Shown in pieces: positions 1 to 9,668 of a stretch of DNA of 32,237 nt. The DNA is taken from assembly GCA_030830865.1 (NCBI GenBank), contig JAURME010000074.1, positions 1 through 32,237 of the forward strand. Reading direction: 5' to 3'. Positions within the stretch are counted from its first letter, which is position 1, and each line of letters begins with the position of its first letter. This DNA is from Candidatus Nanopelagicales bacterium. GTDB taxonomy: Bacteria > Actinomycetota > Actinomycetes > S36-B12. Position numbers and translations under genes: made by a program. The notes under the pieces were generated by a model, which was not told the origin of the DNA, searched no databases, and saw only the letters and a list, made by a program, of their open reading frames with translations.

Positions 1-211
1 CGGGGGCAACAGCCTCGAGGTGCTGCGTGGTGAGGCTGTGCAGCCAGGACAGGCGATCGGCGCCGGTGACGGTGACGACGCCCCGGTCGGAGAGATCCAC
101 CGCAGCCACGCCCTGCACCAGGGCGCGCTGCTCGCGCAACGGCTCGCCGTAGTGCCAGGCAACGCCCGGGTCAGCGGCGCCGGGGGGCGGGGGTACGGGC
201 CGGCCGGTCAC
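1..211 (-). CDS. ygfZ: YgfZ/GcvT-family folate-binding protein, N-terminal fragment running off the window edge
   Basis: Manual minus-strand translation from GTG at 211: VTGRPVPPPPGAADPGVAWHYGEPLREQRALVQGVAAVDLSDRGVVTVTGADRLSWLHSLTTQHLEAVAP. The 'VDLSDRGVVTVTGADRLSWLHSLTTQ' stretch is typical of YgfZ/GcvT-like folate-binding domains. GTG overlaps the upstream Fur stop (GTGA). Confidence 0.85.
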   Translation of the reverse strand, partial: MTGRPVPPPPGAADPGVAWHYGEPLREQRALVQGVAAVDLSDRGVVTVTGADRLSWLHSLTTQHLEAVAP

Positions 212-654
212 AGCTCGTCGTCCGCCTCCAGGATCGGGTCGAGAGCAGCGCAGCCCTCGCAGCGACCATGGACCGACACATGCGAGATGTCCGTGTGGAA
301 CCCGTACTCGGACTGCAGTGCGTGAACGAAGTCATTGGCCACTGAGGCCGGAATGCTCAGCACCTTCTTGCAGCGGTCGCAGACGAGGTGGATGTGCACG
401 TGCTCGTCGACGGCGTGGTACGTCGGCGGCCCATGCCCGATATGCGCGTGCGTCACGAGCCCGACATCCTCGAGCACCTCGAGCGTGCGGTAGATCGTCG
501 AGAGGTTGACCCCGCTGGCGGTGTGCTGCACCTCGACGAGGATCTCCTCGGGGGTGCCGTGGCGCAGGGTCTCGACGGCCTCGAGCACCAGCTGTCGCTG
601 CGGCGTGATCCGGAAACCGTGCTCGCGCAGGCGCGCCTCCCAGTCCTCGGTCAC
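208..654 (-). CDS. Fur-family transcriptional regulator
   Basis: 148 aa; winged helix 'RITPQRQLVLEAVETLRHGTPEEI', 'STIYRTLEVLEDVGLV', His-rich 'HAVDEHVHIHLVCDRCKKV', C-terminal CxxC 'CEGC'. Confidence 0.93.
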   Translation of the reverse strand: MTEDWEARLREHGFRITPQRQLVLEAVETLRHGTPEEILVEVQHTASGVNLSTIYRTLEVLEDVGLVTHAHIGHGPPTYHAVDEHVHIHLVCDRCKKVLSIPASVANDFVHALQSEYGFHTDISHVSVHGRCEGCAALDPILEADDEL

Positions 655-655
655 G

Positions 656-1213
656 TCAGGCCTCGACCTCGTCGACGGCGACGATCTCCGGCAGGAGAGT
701 TGCCGCCAGGTGGTTCTGCATGGGCTGGCCCATGGCCTCCATGTCGTAGGTCCACAGGAGGCGTCCCTCGACCAGGCCGTAGAGACGCTCGCCGCCGGAG
801 TAGTCCTTGGCGCTCTCGCTGCGCGTCACCACGTCGGTGCGCAGGGTCGCACGGGCACCCGTGATCACGGCGTTCTCGATGCCGGTCACCTCGAGGCTGC
901 CGACCCACTGCTCGGCGAAGCCGGTCGGGTGGGCGAGTGTCAGTTCGATGGCGTTGTCGGGGCGCGGACGCCAGAAGCCCGCCTCCGTGGCCAGCGGTCG
1001 CACCCGCTCGCCGCCGTCGTCGAGCAGCCAACTGCGCGAGAGGTAGGTCAGGAACGGGCGGCCATCGGTGGAGAAGACCACCTCCTGGCCGAACCGGAAG
1101 TCATCGATCGTCGGGTACTGGCCGGTGCCGACACCGACCCAGCGGCCGATGAGCCACGAGAGCGGTCGGAGCTCCTCGGGGACTTCGACCCCCGAGCCGT
1201 CCGGCGCGAGCAC
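656..1213 (-). CDS. FABP-like heme-binding beta-barrel protein (nitrobindin / THAP4-like family)
   Basis: 185 aa; 'LSWLIGRWVGVGTGQYPTIDDFRFGQEVVF' and 'GFWRPRPDNAIELTLAHPTGFAEQWVG' are typical of this family. GTG start directly follows the stop of the 33-aa ORF. Confidence 0.87.
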   Translation of the reverse strand: MLAPDGSGVEVPEELRPLSWLIGRWVGVGTGQYPTIDDFRFGQEVVFSTDGRPFLTYLSRSWLLDDGGERVRPLATEAGFWRPRPDNAIELTLAHPTGFAEQWVGSLEVTGIENAVITGARATLRTDVVTRSESAKDYSGGERLYGLVEGRLLWTYDMEAMGQPMQNHLAATLLPEIVAVDEVEA

Positions 1214-1315
1214 CTAGCCCTGTCCCTTGGACAGCTTGTAGACGAGGGAGAACGCGAACCAGCCTGCGGCGGCCATCGCAGCGACCAGCAGCCCGGTGTA
1301 CAAGACCTCGACCAT
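1214..1315 (-). CDS. 33-aa single-TM microprotein (not in supplied ORF track)
   Basis: Manual translation: MVEVLYTGLLVAAMAAAGWFAFSLVYKLSKGQG*. Preceded by TAAGGT-6 nt-ATG (1327..1316), a TANNNT -10 with leaderless spacing; stop TAG abuts the GTG of the next gene. Confidence 0.7.
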   Translation of the reverse strand: MVEVLYTGLLVAAMAAAGWFAFSLVYKLSKGQG

Positions 1316-1362
1316 GGCTGAACCTTACCGATTCGCCTCGTGCAGCGCCGCGCGGCGCCGCC

Positions 1363-1824
1363 TCAGGAGCGGCGCAACCTGGCCCCCAGCAGGTACATCT
1401 CGCAGCCGAGGCAGAAGTTGAAGGCAGCGTTGAGGAAGGCCGCCGCCAAGGCGAGGGCCACGGCGATGGTCGCCACGATCGTGATGCCGGTGAGCGACGC
1501 GATGAGGGCGACCACCATGAACAGCAGGCCGACGGCCTGCGCGAACCGCGGAGCAGCCGGATCCTCCAGCTCCGCCGGCGGTGCGAGCCGAGGCCGGACG
1601 AGGCGCCGGAACAGCACCCCGTACGGCTGGGCCTGCAGTCCGACCAGCGCGCCCAGGGCGAAGGCAACGGTCTGCCACGCGATGAGGACGGTGCCCACGG
1701 TCGTGCCCACCGTGACGAGGGCGGCGATGAGGACCACGGTGGTGACGGCTGCGCCGAAGCGCGGGCCACGGGGATCGACGGGACGACGGGAGGCCGGCAG
1801 GACGGCGGCGGAAGCGTTCGACAT
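1363..1824 (-). CDS. DUF4395 membrane protein
   Basis: 153 aa from ATG at 1824 (MSNASAAVLPASRRPVDPRGPRFGAAVTTVVL...). 'VDPRGPRFGAAVT' and terminal 'NAAFNFCLGCEMYLL' are DUF4395-like. Confidence 0.88.
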   Translation of the reverse strand: MSNASAAVLPASRRPVDPRGPRFGAAVTTVVLIAALVTVGTTVGTVLIAWQTVAFALGALVGLQAQPYGVLFRRLVRPRLAPPAELEDPAAPRFAQAVGLLFMVVALIASLTGITIVATIAVALALAAAFLNAAFNFCLGCEMYLLGARLRRS

Positions 1825-1925
1825 GCTGCGAAAGGTAGGCGCCTCTCGAGGCCCTCGCCCCAGGGGGTGGTGCACCAGCAACCGCGGCGTACCTGCGAAC
1901 GTCTTGCAGCGCGGGAATACGCCGG

Positions 1926-2426
1926 TCAGATCATGAAGTCCATGCCCTCGTCGGGCATCAGTTCGCCGAGCGCCGCGACGACGTCGGCCTTGCGGGGCTG
2001 CCCGCTCGCCTGCTTGCGCACGACGCCATGTCGGTCGAGAAACAGGACGGTCGGGGTCCGCCGGATGTCCAGCACGCGGACGAGTTCGAGGTTCTCCTCG
2101 GCATCGATCTCCACGTGCGAGACGCCGGGGACCATGACCGACACCTCCTCGAGGATGCGGCGCGTGGCCCGGCACGGCTGACAGAAGGCACTGGAGAACT
2201 GCACCATCGTGGCGTGCTCGCCCAGCCGACCGGCCAGGACGGGCGCGAGCGCTTCGGCCTCCGCGGTCGGCGGCTCTGGCTCGATGTCCGCGGGCGGGTC
2301 CCCGTCCCCAGCCATCGGCACCCTCGACACTGGAGCGTCCTTCACTCGGCCATTGTTGCGCTGGAACCACAGCCCGACGGCGGTGGCCGCCGCCAGCACG
2401 AAAAGAACGGCCCACAGTCCGGTCAT
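1926..2426 (-). CDS. Thioredoxin-family protein, membrane-anchored
   Basis: From ATG at 2426: N-terminal TM 'MTGLWAVLFVLAAATAVGLWF'; 'MVQFSSAFCQPCRATRRIL' CxxC active site; 'RRTPTVLFLD' cis-Pro motif. 4-bp overlap with upstream gene. Confidence 0.9.
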   Translation of the reverse strand: MTGLWAVLFVLAAATAVGLWFQRNNGRVKDAPVSRVPMAGDGDPPADIEPEPPTAEAEALAPVLAGRLGEHATMVQFSSAFCQPCRATRRILEEVSVMVPGVSHVEIDAEENLELVRVLDIRRTPTVLFLDRHGVVRKQASGQPRKADVVAALGELMPDEGMDFMI

Positions 2427-3229
2427 GATCGCTCCCCTTCCGCGGGCACGCCGCCCACTGCCGTCAGTCCCAGAGTCTGACGCACCCATGCACCGATCCC
2501 GTCGATGACCCGCTCCGGCATCGCCGCCTCCGCATGACCGATCCCCGATTCGATCCACAGGTCGGTGACCACACCCGCCGACTGGGCACCGGCGTGAATC
2601 GCCCTCGGGTGCTCCAGTGGGAAGTAGTGGTCAGCGTCGCCATGGACGACGAGCAGGGGCACGCGCAGCGAGGAGGCCGCCTCGTGCGGAGGCACCGGCT
2701 GCACCTCGCGCCAGCCCGCGCCGCTCACCCGCGTGCGACGGGCCCTCAGCACCAGGCGTCCCGCCGGCGACTCAACCAGATGGTGGACGAGCCGCATGAT
2801 GCGAGTACCCCGGTAGTACCAGAACGCCGGAGCACTGACGCTCACCGCGGCATCGACCTCCCCCGGCCCGTCGGCCATGAGGGCGGCCTCCCGCAGGATG
2901 ACGGCGCCGCCGAGCGAGAAACCCACCGTGGCGACCCGCTCGTATCCCAGCTCTCGGGCCCACCGGACCCCCGCGGCCACGTCGTGCACCTCCATGTCCC
3001 CGACCGTCGTCGCCCCGCCCGAGGCCCCGTGTCCCCTCATGTCGAGCGCGACGACACCCCCACAGCGAGCCAGCCGCGCGACGATGCGCTGGACCCGCTC
3101 CTGGCGCCAGTTTCCCGTGAACCCGTGCACGACGACGAACGCGAGGGCGCGGTCCGTCGAGGGTCGATGGACCGCGCTGATCGGGACTCCGTCGACGGTC
3201 GCGAGCATGCGCTCCTCATCCGCTTGCAC
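2423..3229 (-). CDS. Alpha/beta hydrolase
   Basis: 268 aa; 'FVVVHGFTGNW', 'ALDMRGHG', nucleophile elbow 'VGFSLGG', 'VVHGDADHYFP', catalytic 'GIGHAEA'. GTG start at 3229; ATG at 3208 is an alternative. Confidence 0.88.
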   Translation of the reverse strand: MQADEERMLATVDGVPISAVHRPSTDRALAFVVVHGFTGNWRQERVQRIVARLARCGGVVALDMRGHGASGGATTVGDMEVHDVAAGVRWARELGYERVATVGFSLGGAVILREAALMADGPGEVDAAVSVSAPAFWYYRGTRIMRLVHHLVESPAGRLVLRARRTRVSGAGWREVQPVPPHEAASSLRVPLLVVHGDADHYFPLEHPRAIHAGAQSAGVVTDLWIESGIGHAEAAMPERVIDGIGAWVRQTLGLTAVGGVPAEGERS

Positions 3230-3309
3230 ATGGCCATTCTTCCCCGAGATGTCCTGTGGCGTAGCCTTGGTGCCTGTCGACCGGCCCCGGGAGCGGAAGG
3301 AGGGTCACG

Positions 3310-4035
3310 ATGCGCCTGATCCTTCTCACCCGCGCCATGGAGCCCTCCGCCGAGGTGCTCCCGGCCCTCGGACTCCTGGCCCACCACATCCACACGATGC
3401 CCGCAGAGGCCACGGCCCTGCTCCACGCCCCCGCCTGCGACGTCCTGCTCGTCGACGGACGCCGCGACCTGCCAGCCACCCGCGGGCTGACGCGTCTGCT
3501 GCGGCAGACCGGCATCGACGTCCCGCTCCTCCTCGTCACCACCGAGGGCAGCCTGGCCGCCATCCAGTGGGACTGGGGCATGGACGACGTCCTGCTCGAC
3601 ACCTCTTCTCCGGCAGAGGTCGAGGCCCGCCTCCGGCTCGCCGCGTCACGGATGAACGACGGCTCCGCCCCGGCTGATGACACGCCGGAGGAGATCCGCA
3701 CGGGCGACCTCCACATCGACGAGGCGACCTACACCGCCAAGGTGCGCAGCCGCACCCTTGATCTCACCTTCAAGGAGTTCGAGCTGCTGAAGTTCCTCGC
3801 GCAGCATCCGGGGCGGGTCTTCACCCGAGCCGTGCTGCTGCAGGAGGTCTGGGGCTACGACTACTTCGGTGGCACCCGCACCGTCGATGTCCACGTCCGA
3901 CGCCTGCGCGCCAAACTCGGCACCGAGCACGAGGGCCTGATCGGGACCGTCCGCAACGTCGGCTACCGCTTCGTGCCGGAAGGCGTGGATGCTCGCGCCG
4001 TCGGCGTCGACACCGACGCCGACCTCAACGCCTGA
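3310..4035 (+). CDS. glnR: GlnR-type OmpR-family winged-helix nitrogen regulator
   Basis: 241 aa; '[11 protein letters not shown]', '[14 protein letters not shown]', '[33 protein letters not shown]' closely resemble actinobacterial GlnR as remembered; C-terminal '[24 protein letters not shown]' DNA-binding domain. SD GGAAGGAGGG. Followed by mshD, a known actinobacterial neighbour. Confidence 0.93.
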   Translation: MRLILLTRAMEPSAEVLPALGLLAHHIHTMPAEATALLHAPACDVLLVDGRRDLPATRGLTRLLRQTGIDVPLLLVTTEGSLAAIQWDWGMDDVLLDTSSPAEVEARLRLAASRMNDGSAPADDTPEEIRTGDLHIDEATYTAKVRSRTLDLTFKEFELLKFLAQHPGRVFTRAVLLQEVWGYDYFGGTRTVDVHVRRLRAKLGTEHEGLIGTVRNVGYRFVPEGVDARAVGVDTDADLNA

Positions 4036-4043
4036 CCCGCACC

Positions 4044-4967
4044 ATGGGCGAGGACATCACCGTGGAGACCGTCCACCACCTCGACCCGGACTGCGTCACC
4101 GATCTCACCGACCTTATCGAGCGCGTCACCGAGAATGACGGGCTGCGGCCGCTGTCCGAGCACGTGTGGCTCCACGTCAAGGAGGGCGGTGACCCGCACG
4201 GCCGCCACATGCTGGTGCGCTCCTCCGCCGGCGACCTCGTCGGATATGCCCACGTTGACGCCACCGACGAGGTCGAGGGCCCCAGCGCAGAACTCGCCGT
4301 CGACCCCCGGCACCGGCGCCGGGGCATCGGGCGTCGGCTCGTCGAAGACATCCTCGCCCTCTCGGTCGACGGCCGGATGCGACTGTGGGCGCACGGTGAG
4401 CAGGTCGCGGCTGCCGAACTGGCGGAGCGCCTCGGATTCGACCGGTCGCGGGTGCTGTGGCAGATGCGGCGATCGCTCTACGCACCCCTGCCCCGGACCG
4501 TCCTGCCCGAGGGGGTGGTCCTGCGCCCGTTCGTCGTCGGTCAGGATGAGGGCGCCTGGCTCAACCTCAACGCGAGAGCATTCCCGCACCTGCCCGACCA
4601 GGGGTCCTGGGAGCGGATCGACCTGGAGCGTCGCATCCGTGAGCCCTGGTTCTCTCCCGACGGGTTCCTCATGGCCTGGCGTGGTGACCGACTGGTCGGA
4701 TTCCACTGGACCAAGGTGCATGGCGGCCATCACCACGGGGAGCACCACCACGCCCCCATCGGCGAGGTGTACGTCGTGGCCGTCGACCCCGCCGAACGTG
4801 GCTCCGGGCTCGGCCGGGCCCTGACGCTGGCTGGGCTGCACCACCTGAGATCCCTGGACCTGGACCAGGCGATGCTGTACGTCGACGCCAGCAACACCAC
4901 GGCGATCACCCTGTACGAGGGACTGGGCTTCGCCCGGTGGGACACGGACGTGCTGTACAAGCACTGA
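4044..4967 (+). CDS. mshD: Mycothiol synthase (tandem GNAT)
   Basis: 307 aa with two GNAT domains ('[19 protein letters not shown]' and '[22 protein letters not shown]...[19 protein letters not shown]'), '[10 protein letters not shown]'; adjacent to glnR. Confidence 0.93.
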   Translation: MGEDITVETVHHLDPDCVTDLTDLIERVTENDGLRPLSEHVWLHVKEGGDPHGRHMLVRSSAGDLVGYAHVDATDEVEGPSAELAVDPRHRRRGIGRRLVEDILALSVDGRMRLWAHGEQVAAAELAERLGFDRSRVLWQMRRSLYAPLPRTVLPEGVVLRPFVVGQDEGAWLNLNARAFPHLPDQGSWERIDLERRIREPWFSPDGFLMAWRGDRLVGFHWTKVHGGHHHGEHHHAPIGEVYVVAVDPAERGSGLGRALTLAGLHHLRSLDLDQAMLYVDASNTTAITLYEGLGFARWDTDVLYKH

Positions 4968-5026
4968 ATCCGGCCGGGCACTTTCCAACAGGCGGACGTT
5001 CACCTGCGTGTGGGACGATCTCCGGC

Positions 5027-7186
5027 GTGACCGACACGCAGGCCTCGGCCCCCGACTACTCCGGGGTCGACGACATGACCATGGAGCTGTCGGTCGTCCC
5101 CGACCCCGCCGAGATCGACGAGCCCCTACCGGACGACCGTTTCCTGGACCGAGAGCTGTCGTGGCTGGCGTTCAACCAACGGGTCCTCGAGCTGTCCGAG
5201 GACGAGGACCTCCCCATCCTCGACCGTGCGAAGTTCCTCGCCATCTTCGCCAGCAACCTCGATGAGTTCTTCATGGTCCGCGTCGCCGGCCTCAAGCGCC
5301 GCATCGCCACCGGCATCGCGGTCCGCGCCGCGAGCGGATTCACCCCGCGCGAGGTCCTCGAGAACATCTGGGACAAGGCCTACGAGCTCCAGCGGCAGCA
5401 GGCGCGGCTGTTCCGCGACTCCGTCCTCCCCGACCTCGAGGCCGAGGGCATCCAGGTGCTCCGCTGGGACGAGCTGACACCGGCGGAGAAGGCCGAGGTG
5501 CAGCTGTTCTTCGACGCCAAGGTGTTCCCGGTGCTCACACCTCTGGCCGTCGACCCCTCGCACCCCTTCCCCTACATCAGCGGCCTTTCGCTCAACCTGG
5601 CTGTCGTCGTGCGGAACCCGACGACGGGCAACGAGCTCTTCGCACGCGTCAAGGTCCCACCCCTTCTCCCGCGCTTCGTCGAGGTCGGGCCGGCGCGCTT
5701 CGTCCCGCTCGAGGACGTCATCGCCGCTCACCTCGATGCGCTCTTCCCGGGCATGGAGATACAGCAGACCCACACCTTCCGGGTCACGCGCAACGAGGAC
5801 GTCGAGGTCGAGGAGGACGACGCCGAGAACCTCCTGCTGGCACTGGAACGCGAGCTGATGCGCCGTCGGTTCGGGCCGCCCGTGCGTCTGGAGGTCGAGG
5901 AGTCGATCGATCCGCACGTGCTGGAGCTCCTGGTCGAGGAACTGGGCGTCAGCGATCTGGAGGTCTTCCGGCTTCCCGGGCCCCTGGACCTCACCGGCCT
6001 GTGGACGCTGGTGAGCCTGGATCGCGATGACCTCAAGCAGCGAAAGTTCGTGCCGAAGACCTCTCGTCAGCTCAGCGAGGTCGAGAGCGCCAACGAGCCC
6101 GACATCATGAGCGTGGTCCGCGAGCGTGACGTGCTGGTGCACCATCCCTACGACTCCTTTTCGACCAGCGTGCAGCTCTTCCTCGAGCAAGCGGCGCGTG
6201 ATCGGCACGTGCTGGCCATCAAGCAGACTCTCTACCGCACATCCGGAGACTCCCCCATCGTCGACGCCCTCATCAAGGCCGCGCAGGCGGGCAAGCAGGT
6301 CCTGGCCCTGGTCGAGATCAAGGCGCGGTTCGACGAGCAGAACAACATCGAGTGGGCGCGCAAGCTGGAGGAGGCCGGCGTCCACGTGGTCTACGGCCTC
6401 GTCGGACTCAAGACGCACGCGAAGCTCTCCATGGTCGTGCGCAACGACGGCGACCAACTGCGGCGCTACTGCCACATCGGCACCGGCAACTACCACCCGA
6501 AGACCGCACGCCTGTACGAGGATCTAGGGCTGCTGACATGCGATGCAGCCGTCGGCGAGGACGTCTCCAACATGTTCAACGTGCTGTCCGGCTACTCGAT
6601 GAACACCGACTACGAGCGATTCCTCGTTGCTCCTCACTCGGTGCGCACGGGTCTTGTCGAGCGGATCGACCGGGAGGTCGTGAACCACCTCGCCGGCCGA
6701 TCATCAGGTATCCGGTTCAAGTGCAACTCGATCGTCGACGAGGGCATCATCGATGCCCTCTACCGCGCGAGCCAGGCGGGTGTGCCTGTCGACATCTGGG
6801 TGCGGGGGATCTGTGCGGTCCGGCCCGGCGTTCCTGGACTGAGCGAGAACATCCGCGTGGTGAGCATCCTCGGCCGGTTCCTCGAGCACTCGCGCGTCTT
6901 CTCCTTCGACAACGGCGGCAACCGTGAGGCCTGGATCGGCTCGGCGGACCTCATGCACCGCAACCTCGACCGAAGGGTCGAGACCCTCGTCAGCCTTGTC
7001 GACCCCGAGCAGATCGCCGATCTCGAGGCGCTGTTCGACATGGCCTTCGACCCCGAGACCTCGGCGTGGGACCTGCAGCCCGACGGCACGTGGATCCGCC
7101 GCCTCTACGACGCCGACGGCAACCATCTGCGTGACTATCAGGAGACGCTCATCGACATCAAGCGCAAGCGGGGCTTCGCTCCGTGA
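5027..7186 (+). CDS. ppk: Polyphosphate kinase 1
   Basis: '[54 protein letters not shown]', '[23 protein letters not shown]', '[26 protein letters not shown]'. Likely GTG start at 5027 rather than the 4937 ATG that overlaps mshD. Confidence 0.97.
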   Translation: MTDTQASAPDYSGVDDMTMELSVVPDPAEIDEPLPDDRFLDRELSWLAFNQRVLELSEDEDLPILDRAKFLAIFASNLDEFFMVRVAGLKRRIATGIAVRAASGFTPREVLENIWDKAYELQRQQARLFRDSVLPDLEAEGIQVLRWDELTPAEKAEVQLFFDAKVFPVLTPLAVDPSHPFPYISGLSLNLAVVVRNPTTGNELFARVKVPPLLPRFVEVGPARFVPLEDVIAAHLDALFPGMEIQQTHTFRVTRNEDVEVEEDDAENLLLALERELMRRRFGPPVRLEVEESIDPHVLELLVEELGVSDLEVFRLPGPLDLTGLWTLVSLDRDDLKQRKFVPKTSRQLSEVESANEPDIMSVVRERDVLVHHPYDSFSTSVQLFLEQAARDRHVLAIKQTLYRTSGDSPIVDALIKAAQAGKQVLALVEIKARFDEQNNIEWARKLEEAGVHVVYGLVGLKTHAKLSMVVRNDGDQLRRYCHIGTGNYHPKTARLYEDLGLLTCDAAVGEDVSNMFNVLSGYSMNTDYERFLVAPHSVRTGLVERIDREVVNHLAGRSSGIRFKCNSIVDEGIIDALYRASQAGVPVDIWVRGICAVRPGVPGLSENIRVVSILGRFLEHSRVFSFDNGGNREAWIGSADLMHRNLDRRVETLVSLVDPEQIADLEALFDMAFDPETSAWDLQPDGTWIRRLYDADGNHLRDYQETLIDIKRKRGFAP

Positions 7187-8715
7187 CGGGTGCCACCACC
7201 CACCGCGAGGTGGAGCGGAAGTTCCGCGTCCATGGGCTGTTCGCGATGCCCGACCTCGCGGAACTTGCACCGAAGGTGGAGAGCCTGCCGACGTTCGCGA
7301 TGACCGCGGTCTACCACGACACCGTCGAGCTGTCCCTCTTCCGATGGGGCATCACCCTGCGACGCCGCGAGGGTGGCGGCGACGAGGGCTGGCACATGAA
7401 GCTCCCCGTCGCCGGGGCTGACGGCACGACACGCGATGAGATGCATGTGCCGCTCGCGGCCGGGGCCGTCGGCTCCGTCCCCGGCACCCTGATCCAGGTC
7501 GTCGCTCCCCTGCTGCATGAGTTGCCCCTCGAGCCCGTCATCGAGCTGAACACCGAGCGCACGCCCACAGTGCTCTCGGACGACGACGGCACCGCCCTGG
7601 TCGAGGTCGTCGACGACGTCGTGACGGTGTCGCATGAGGGCCGCGTCGTCAGCGTCTTCCGCGAAGTGGAGGTGGAGACACTGGTGCCTGACGATGCGCG
7701 CGCGCAGGAGATCACCTCGGGAGTCTCGACGCTCCTGCTGGGTGCGGGCGCGGAGCCGAGTTCAGTGAGCAAGGCGGCGAGTGTTCTGGGCCCACGCACC
7801 GCCGAACCGCCGGACGTGCCTGCGGTGCCCTTTCCCCACCCGTCCGGGCTTGCCGTCGACGCGATCCGAGCCAACCTCGCCCGCCATGTACGTGCGCTGC
7901 TCATGGCGGACATCGGCGTCCGCCGCGACCTTCCTGACTCCGTGCACCAGATGCGCGTCTCGGCCCGTCGACTGCGCAGCACCTTCGCGACGTTCGCCCC
8001 ACTGCTCGATGAGCAGGAGGCCAACCACCTCAAGGACGAGCTGCGGTGGATGGCCAACGAACTCGGTGCGATCCGCGACACTGAGGTGATGATCGAGAGG
8101 CTTGACGACCATGCGGGTCACCTGTCCGACCATCACGACACGGAGCGCTGTCAATCGGTGATCGACCCCTTCCTGGGCGCGCGCCTGACCGCCGCTCGGT
8201 CCAGCGCGCTGGCTGCCCTCCGCAGCGACCGTCATCAGCAGCTCGTCGACGACCTCATTGCGGCTGCGGTGCGTCCGCCGGTCAACGACGCTGCCTACGG
8301 ATCCTGCGAGGAGGTGCTGCTCCCGCTCGTCACGAAGTCGTGGCGTCGCCTGGAGCGCTCGGTCGCTGCGCTGTCGATGCGAGGGGCCAGTGAGCCATGG
8401 CACGACGCCCGCATAAGGGCCAAGCGAGCGCGATATGCGGCCGAAGCCGTCGCCGATGTCTTCGGCAAGCGGATGCGTCGCCTCGCGGCTGAGCTCGCGG
8501 ACGTCACCGAGATCCTCGGCGACCACCAGGACGCCTTCGTCGCGCAGGGGGTCCTGCGCGAGATCGCCGCGACACCGGCCGCCGACGGTCTCGTCGGCCT
8601 GTCCCTCGGACTCCTGCACGAGTACGAGACCGAGGTCGAAATGCATGATCGACACCGGTTCCACCGGGCCTGGGCTGGCGCACGGGAGCGGGCCCGAGCG
8701 GCTCGGGTGGCCTGA
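7183..8715 (+). CDS. CYTH-CHAD domain protein (polyphosphate-associated)
   Basis: 510 aa; N-terminal ExExK signature 'REVERKFRV' (CYTH); C-terminal His-rich helical CHAD domain ('[19 protein letters not shown]', '[17 protein letters not shown]'). GTGA overlap with ppk stop. Confidence 0.93.
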   Translation: MTGATTHREVERKFRVHGLFAMPDLAELAPKVESLPTFAMTAVYHDTVELSLFRWGITLRRREGGGDEGWHMKLPVAGADGTTRDEMHVPLAAGAVGSVPGTLIQVVAPLLHELPLEPVIELNTERTPTVLSDDDGTALVEVVDDVVTVSHEGRVVSVFREVEVETLVPDDARAQEITSGVSTLLLGAGAEPSSVSKAASVLGPRTAEPPDVPAVPFPHPSGLAVDAIRANLARHVRALLMADIGVRRDLPDSVHQMRVSARRLRSTFATFAPLLDEQEANHLKDELRWMANELGAIRDTEVMIERLDDHAGHLSDHHDTERCQSVIDPFLGARLTAARSSALAALRSDRHQQLVDDLIAAAVRPPVNDAAYGSCEEVLLPLVTKSWRRLERSVAALSMRGASEPWHDARIRAKRARYAAEAVADVFGKRMRRLAAELADVTEILGDHQDAFVAQGVLREIAATPAADGLVGLSLGLLHEYETEVEMHDRHRFHRAWAGARERARAARVA

Positions 8716-8716
8716 C

Positions 8717-9646
8717 ATGGCCTCCCCGAACCTGATCCGCGCCGCCGGTGTGGTGCTGCTCCGCCACACCGACGGCGGCCAGGAGTTCGTCGTCGTTCAT
8801 CGACCCGGGCGACAGGACTGGTCCCTGCCCAAGGGAAAGTTGGAAGCGGGTGAGCATGTGCTGTCGGCCGCCCTGCGCGAGTGCGACGAGGAGACGGGCT
8901 ACTGGCCGCTGCTGCAGGCCCCGCTGCCCCTCCAGTCCTACAGCGTCGACGGCCGACCCAAGATCGTGCACTACTGGAAAGCCAAGGTCCGGGAGGAGAA
9001 CGGTTTCGCCCCCGACGACGAGGTCGACGAGGTGCTCTGGCTGCCGACGTCAGAGGCCCCGCACCGGCTCACCTACCCGTCCGAGGTCGACCTGGTGGCC
9101 CGGGCCGCCCTGCTACCCGAGACGTCGCCGTTCATCCTGCTGCGGCACACGAAGGCACTGAAGCGCTCCGACTTCAACGGCAAGGCAGATGCCGAGCGAC
9201 CGTTGAGCGGGCAGGGTCGCTCGCAGGCGAAGGCGCTCGTGCCGATCCTCGATGCCTTCGGGGTGACCGGCGTTCGGTCGAGCCCCTCGAAGCGATGTCA
9301 CCAGTCGGTGGCGAGGTTCGCAAGGAGCCTCGCTCTCGGCGTCGAGGCCGAGGAGGCGCTGACCGAGGAGGCGCATCAGAAGGACCCGCGGGCGGCGGAT
9401 GCGCGGATCGCGATGCTGGCGCAGGAGTCGGAGCCGATGGTCGTCTGCTCGCACCGCCCGGTGCTGGAGACCATCGTTGCGGCCGCGGCCCGGTCGCTGG
9501 GCGTGGACCCGGCGGACGAGCGGTGGCGCGACGTGCTCGATCCGCGCCTGCCGCCGGGGGGATTCATCGTGTTCCACCGCGACGTGGGTCCAGACGGGAG
9601 GATGCGGACCGTCGAGGTCGAGCGCCACGCCATCCCCAAACCCTGA
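8717..9646 (+). CDS. mutT1: NUDIX hydrolase fused to histidine phosphatase domain (MutT1-type)
   Basis: Nudix box 'GKLEAGEHVLSAALRECDEETGY'; C-terminal 'FILLRHTKALKR...RSSPSKRCHQSV' histidine-phosphatase half. Start ATG at 8717. Confidence 0.9.
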   Translation: MASPNLIRAAGVVLLRHTDGGQEFVVVHRPGRQDWSLPKGKLEAGEHVLSAALRECDEETGYWPLLQAPLPLQSYSVDGRPKIVHYWKAKVREENGFAPDDEVDEVLWLPTSEAPHRLTYPSEVDLVARAALLPETSPFILLRHTKALKRSDFNGKADAERPLSGQGRSQAKALVPILDAFGVTGVRSSPSKRCHQSVARFARSLALGVEAEEALTEEAHQKDPRAADARIAMLAQESEPMVVCSHRPVLETIVAAAARSLGVDPADERWRDVLDPRLPPGGFIVFHRDVGPDGRMRTVEVERHAIPKP

Positions 9647-9668
9647 CCGCAACCGGCCGTTCCATGAC

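Noticed and set aside
506-1321. 271-aa plus-strand ORF
   Set aside because: Antisense to Fur, nitrobindin-like gene and the microprotein; no domain.
3963-5003. 346-aa minus-strand ORF
   Set aside because: Antisense to mshD; composition typical of a shadow frame.
4998-5004. Single GTTCACC just upstream of ppk, considered as a PHO box
   Set aside because: Neighbouring 11-bp units are not recognisable; an isolated heptamer is expected a few times by chance in a window this size, so not called.
5126-6496. 456-aa minus-strand ORF inside ppk
   Set aside because: Shadow ORF antisense to a clearly conserved PPK1; sequence is low-complexity V/L/D/H typical of complement-strand reading in high-GC DNA.
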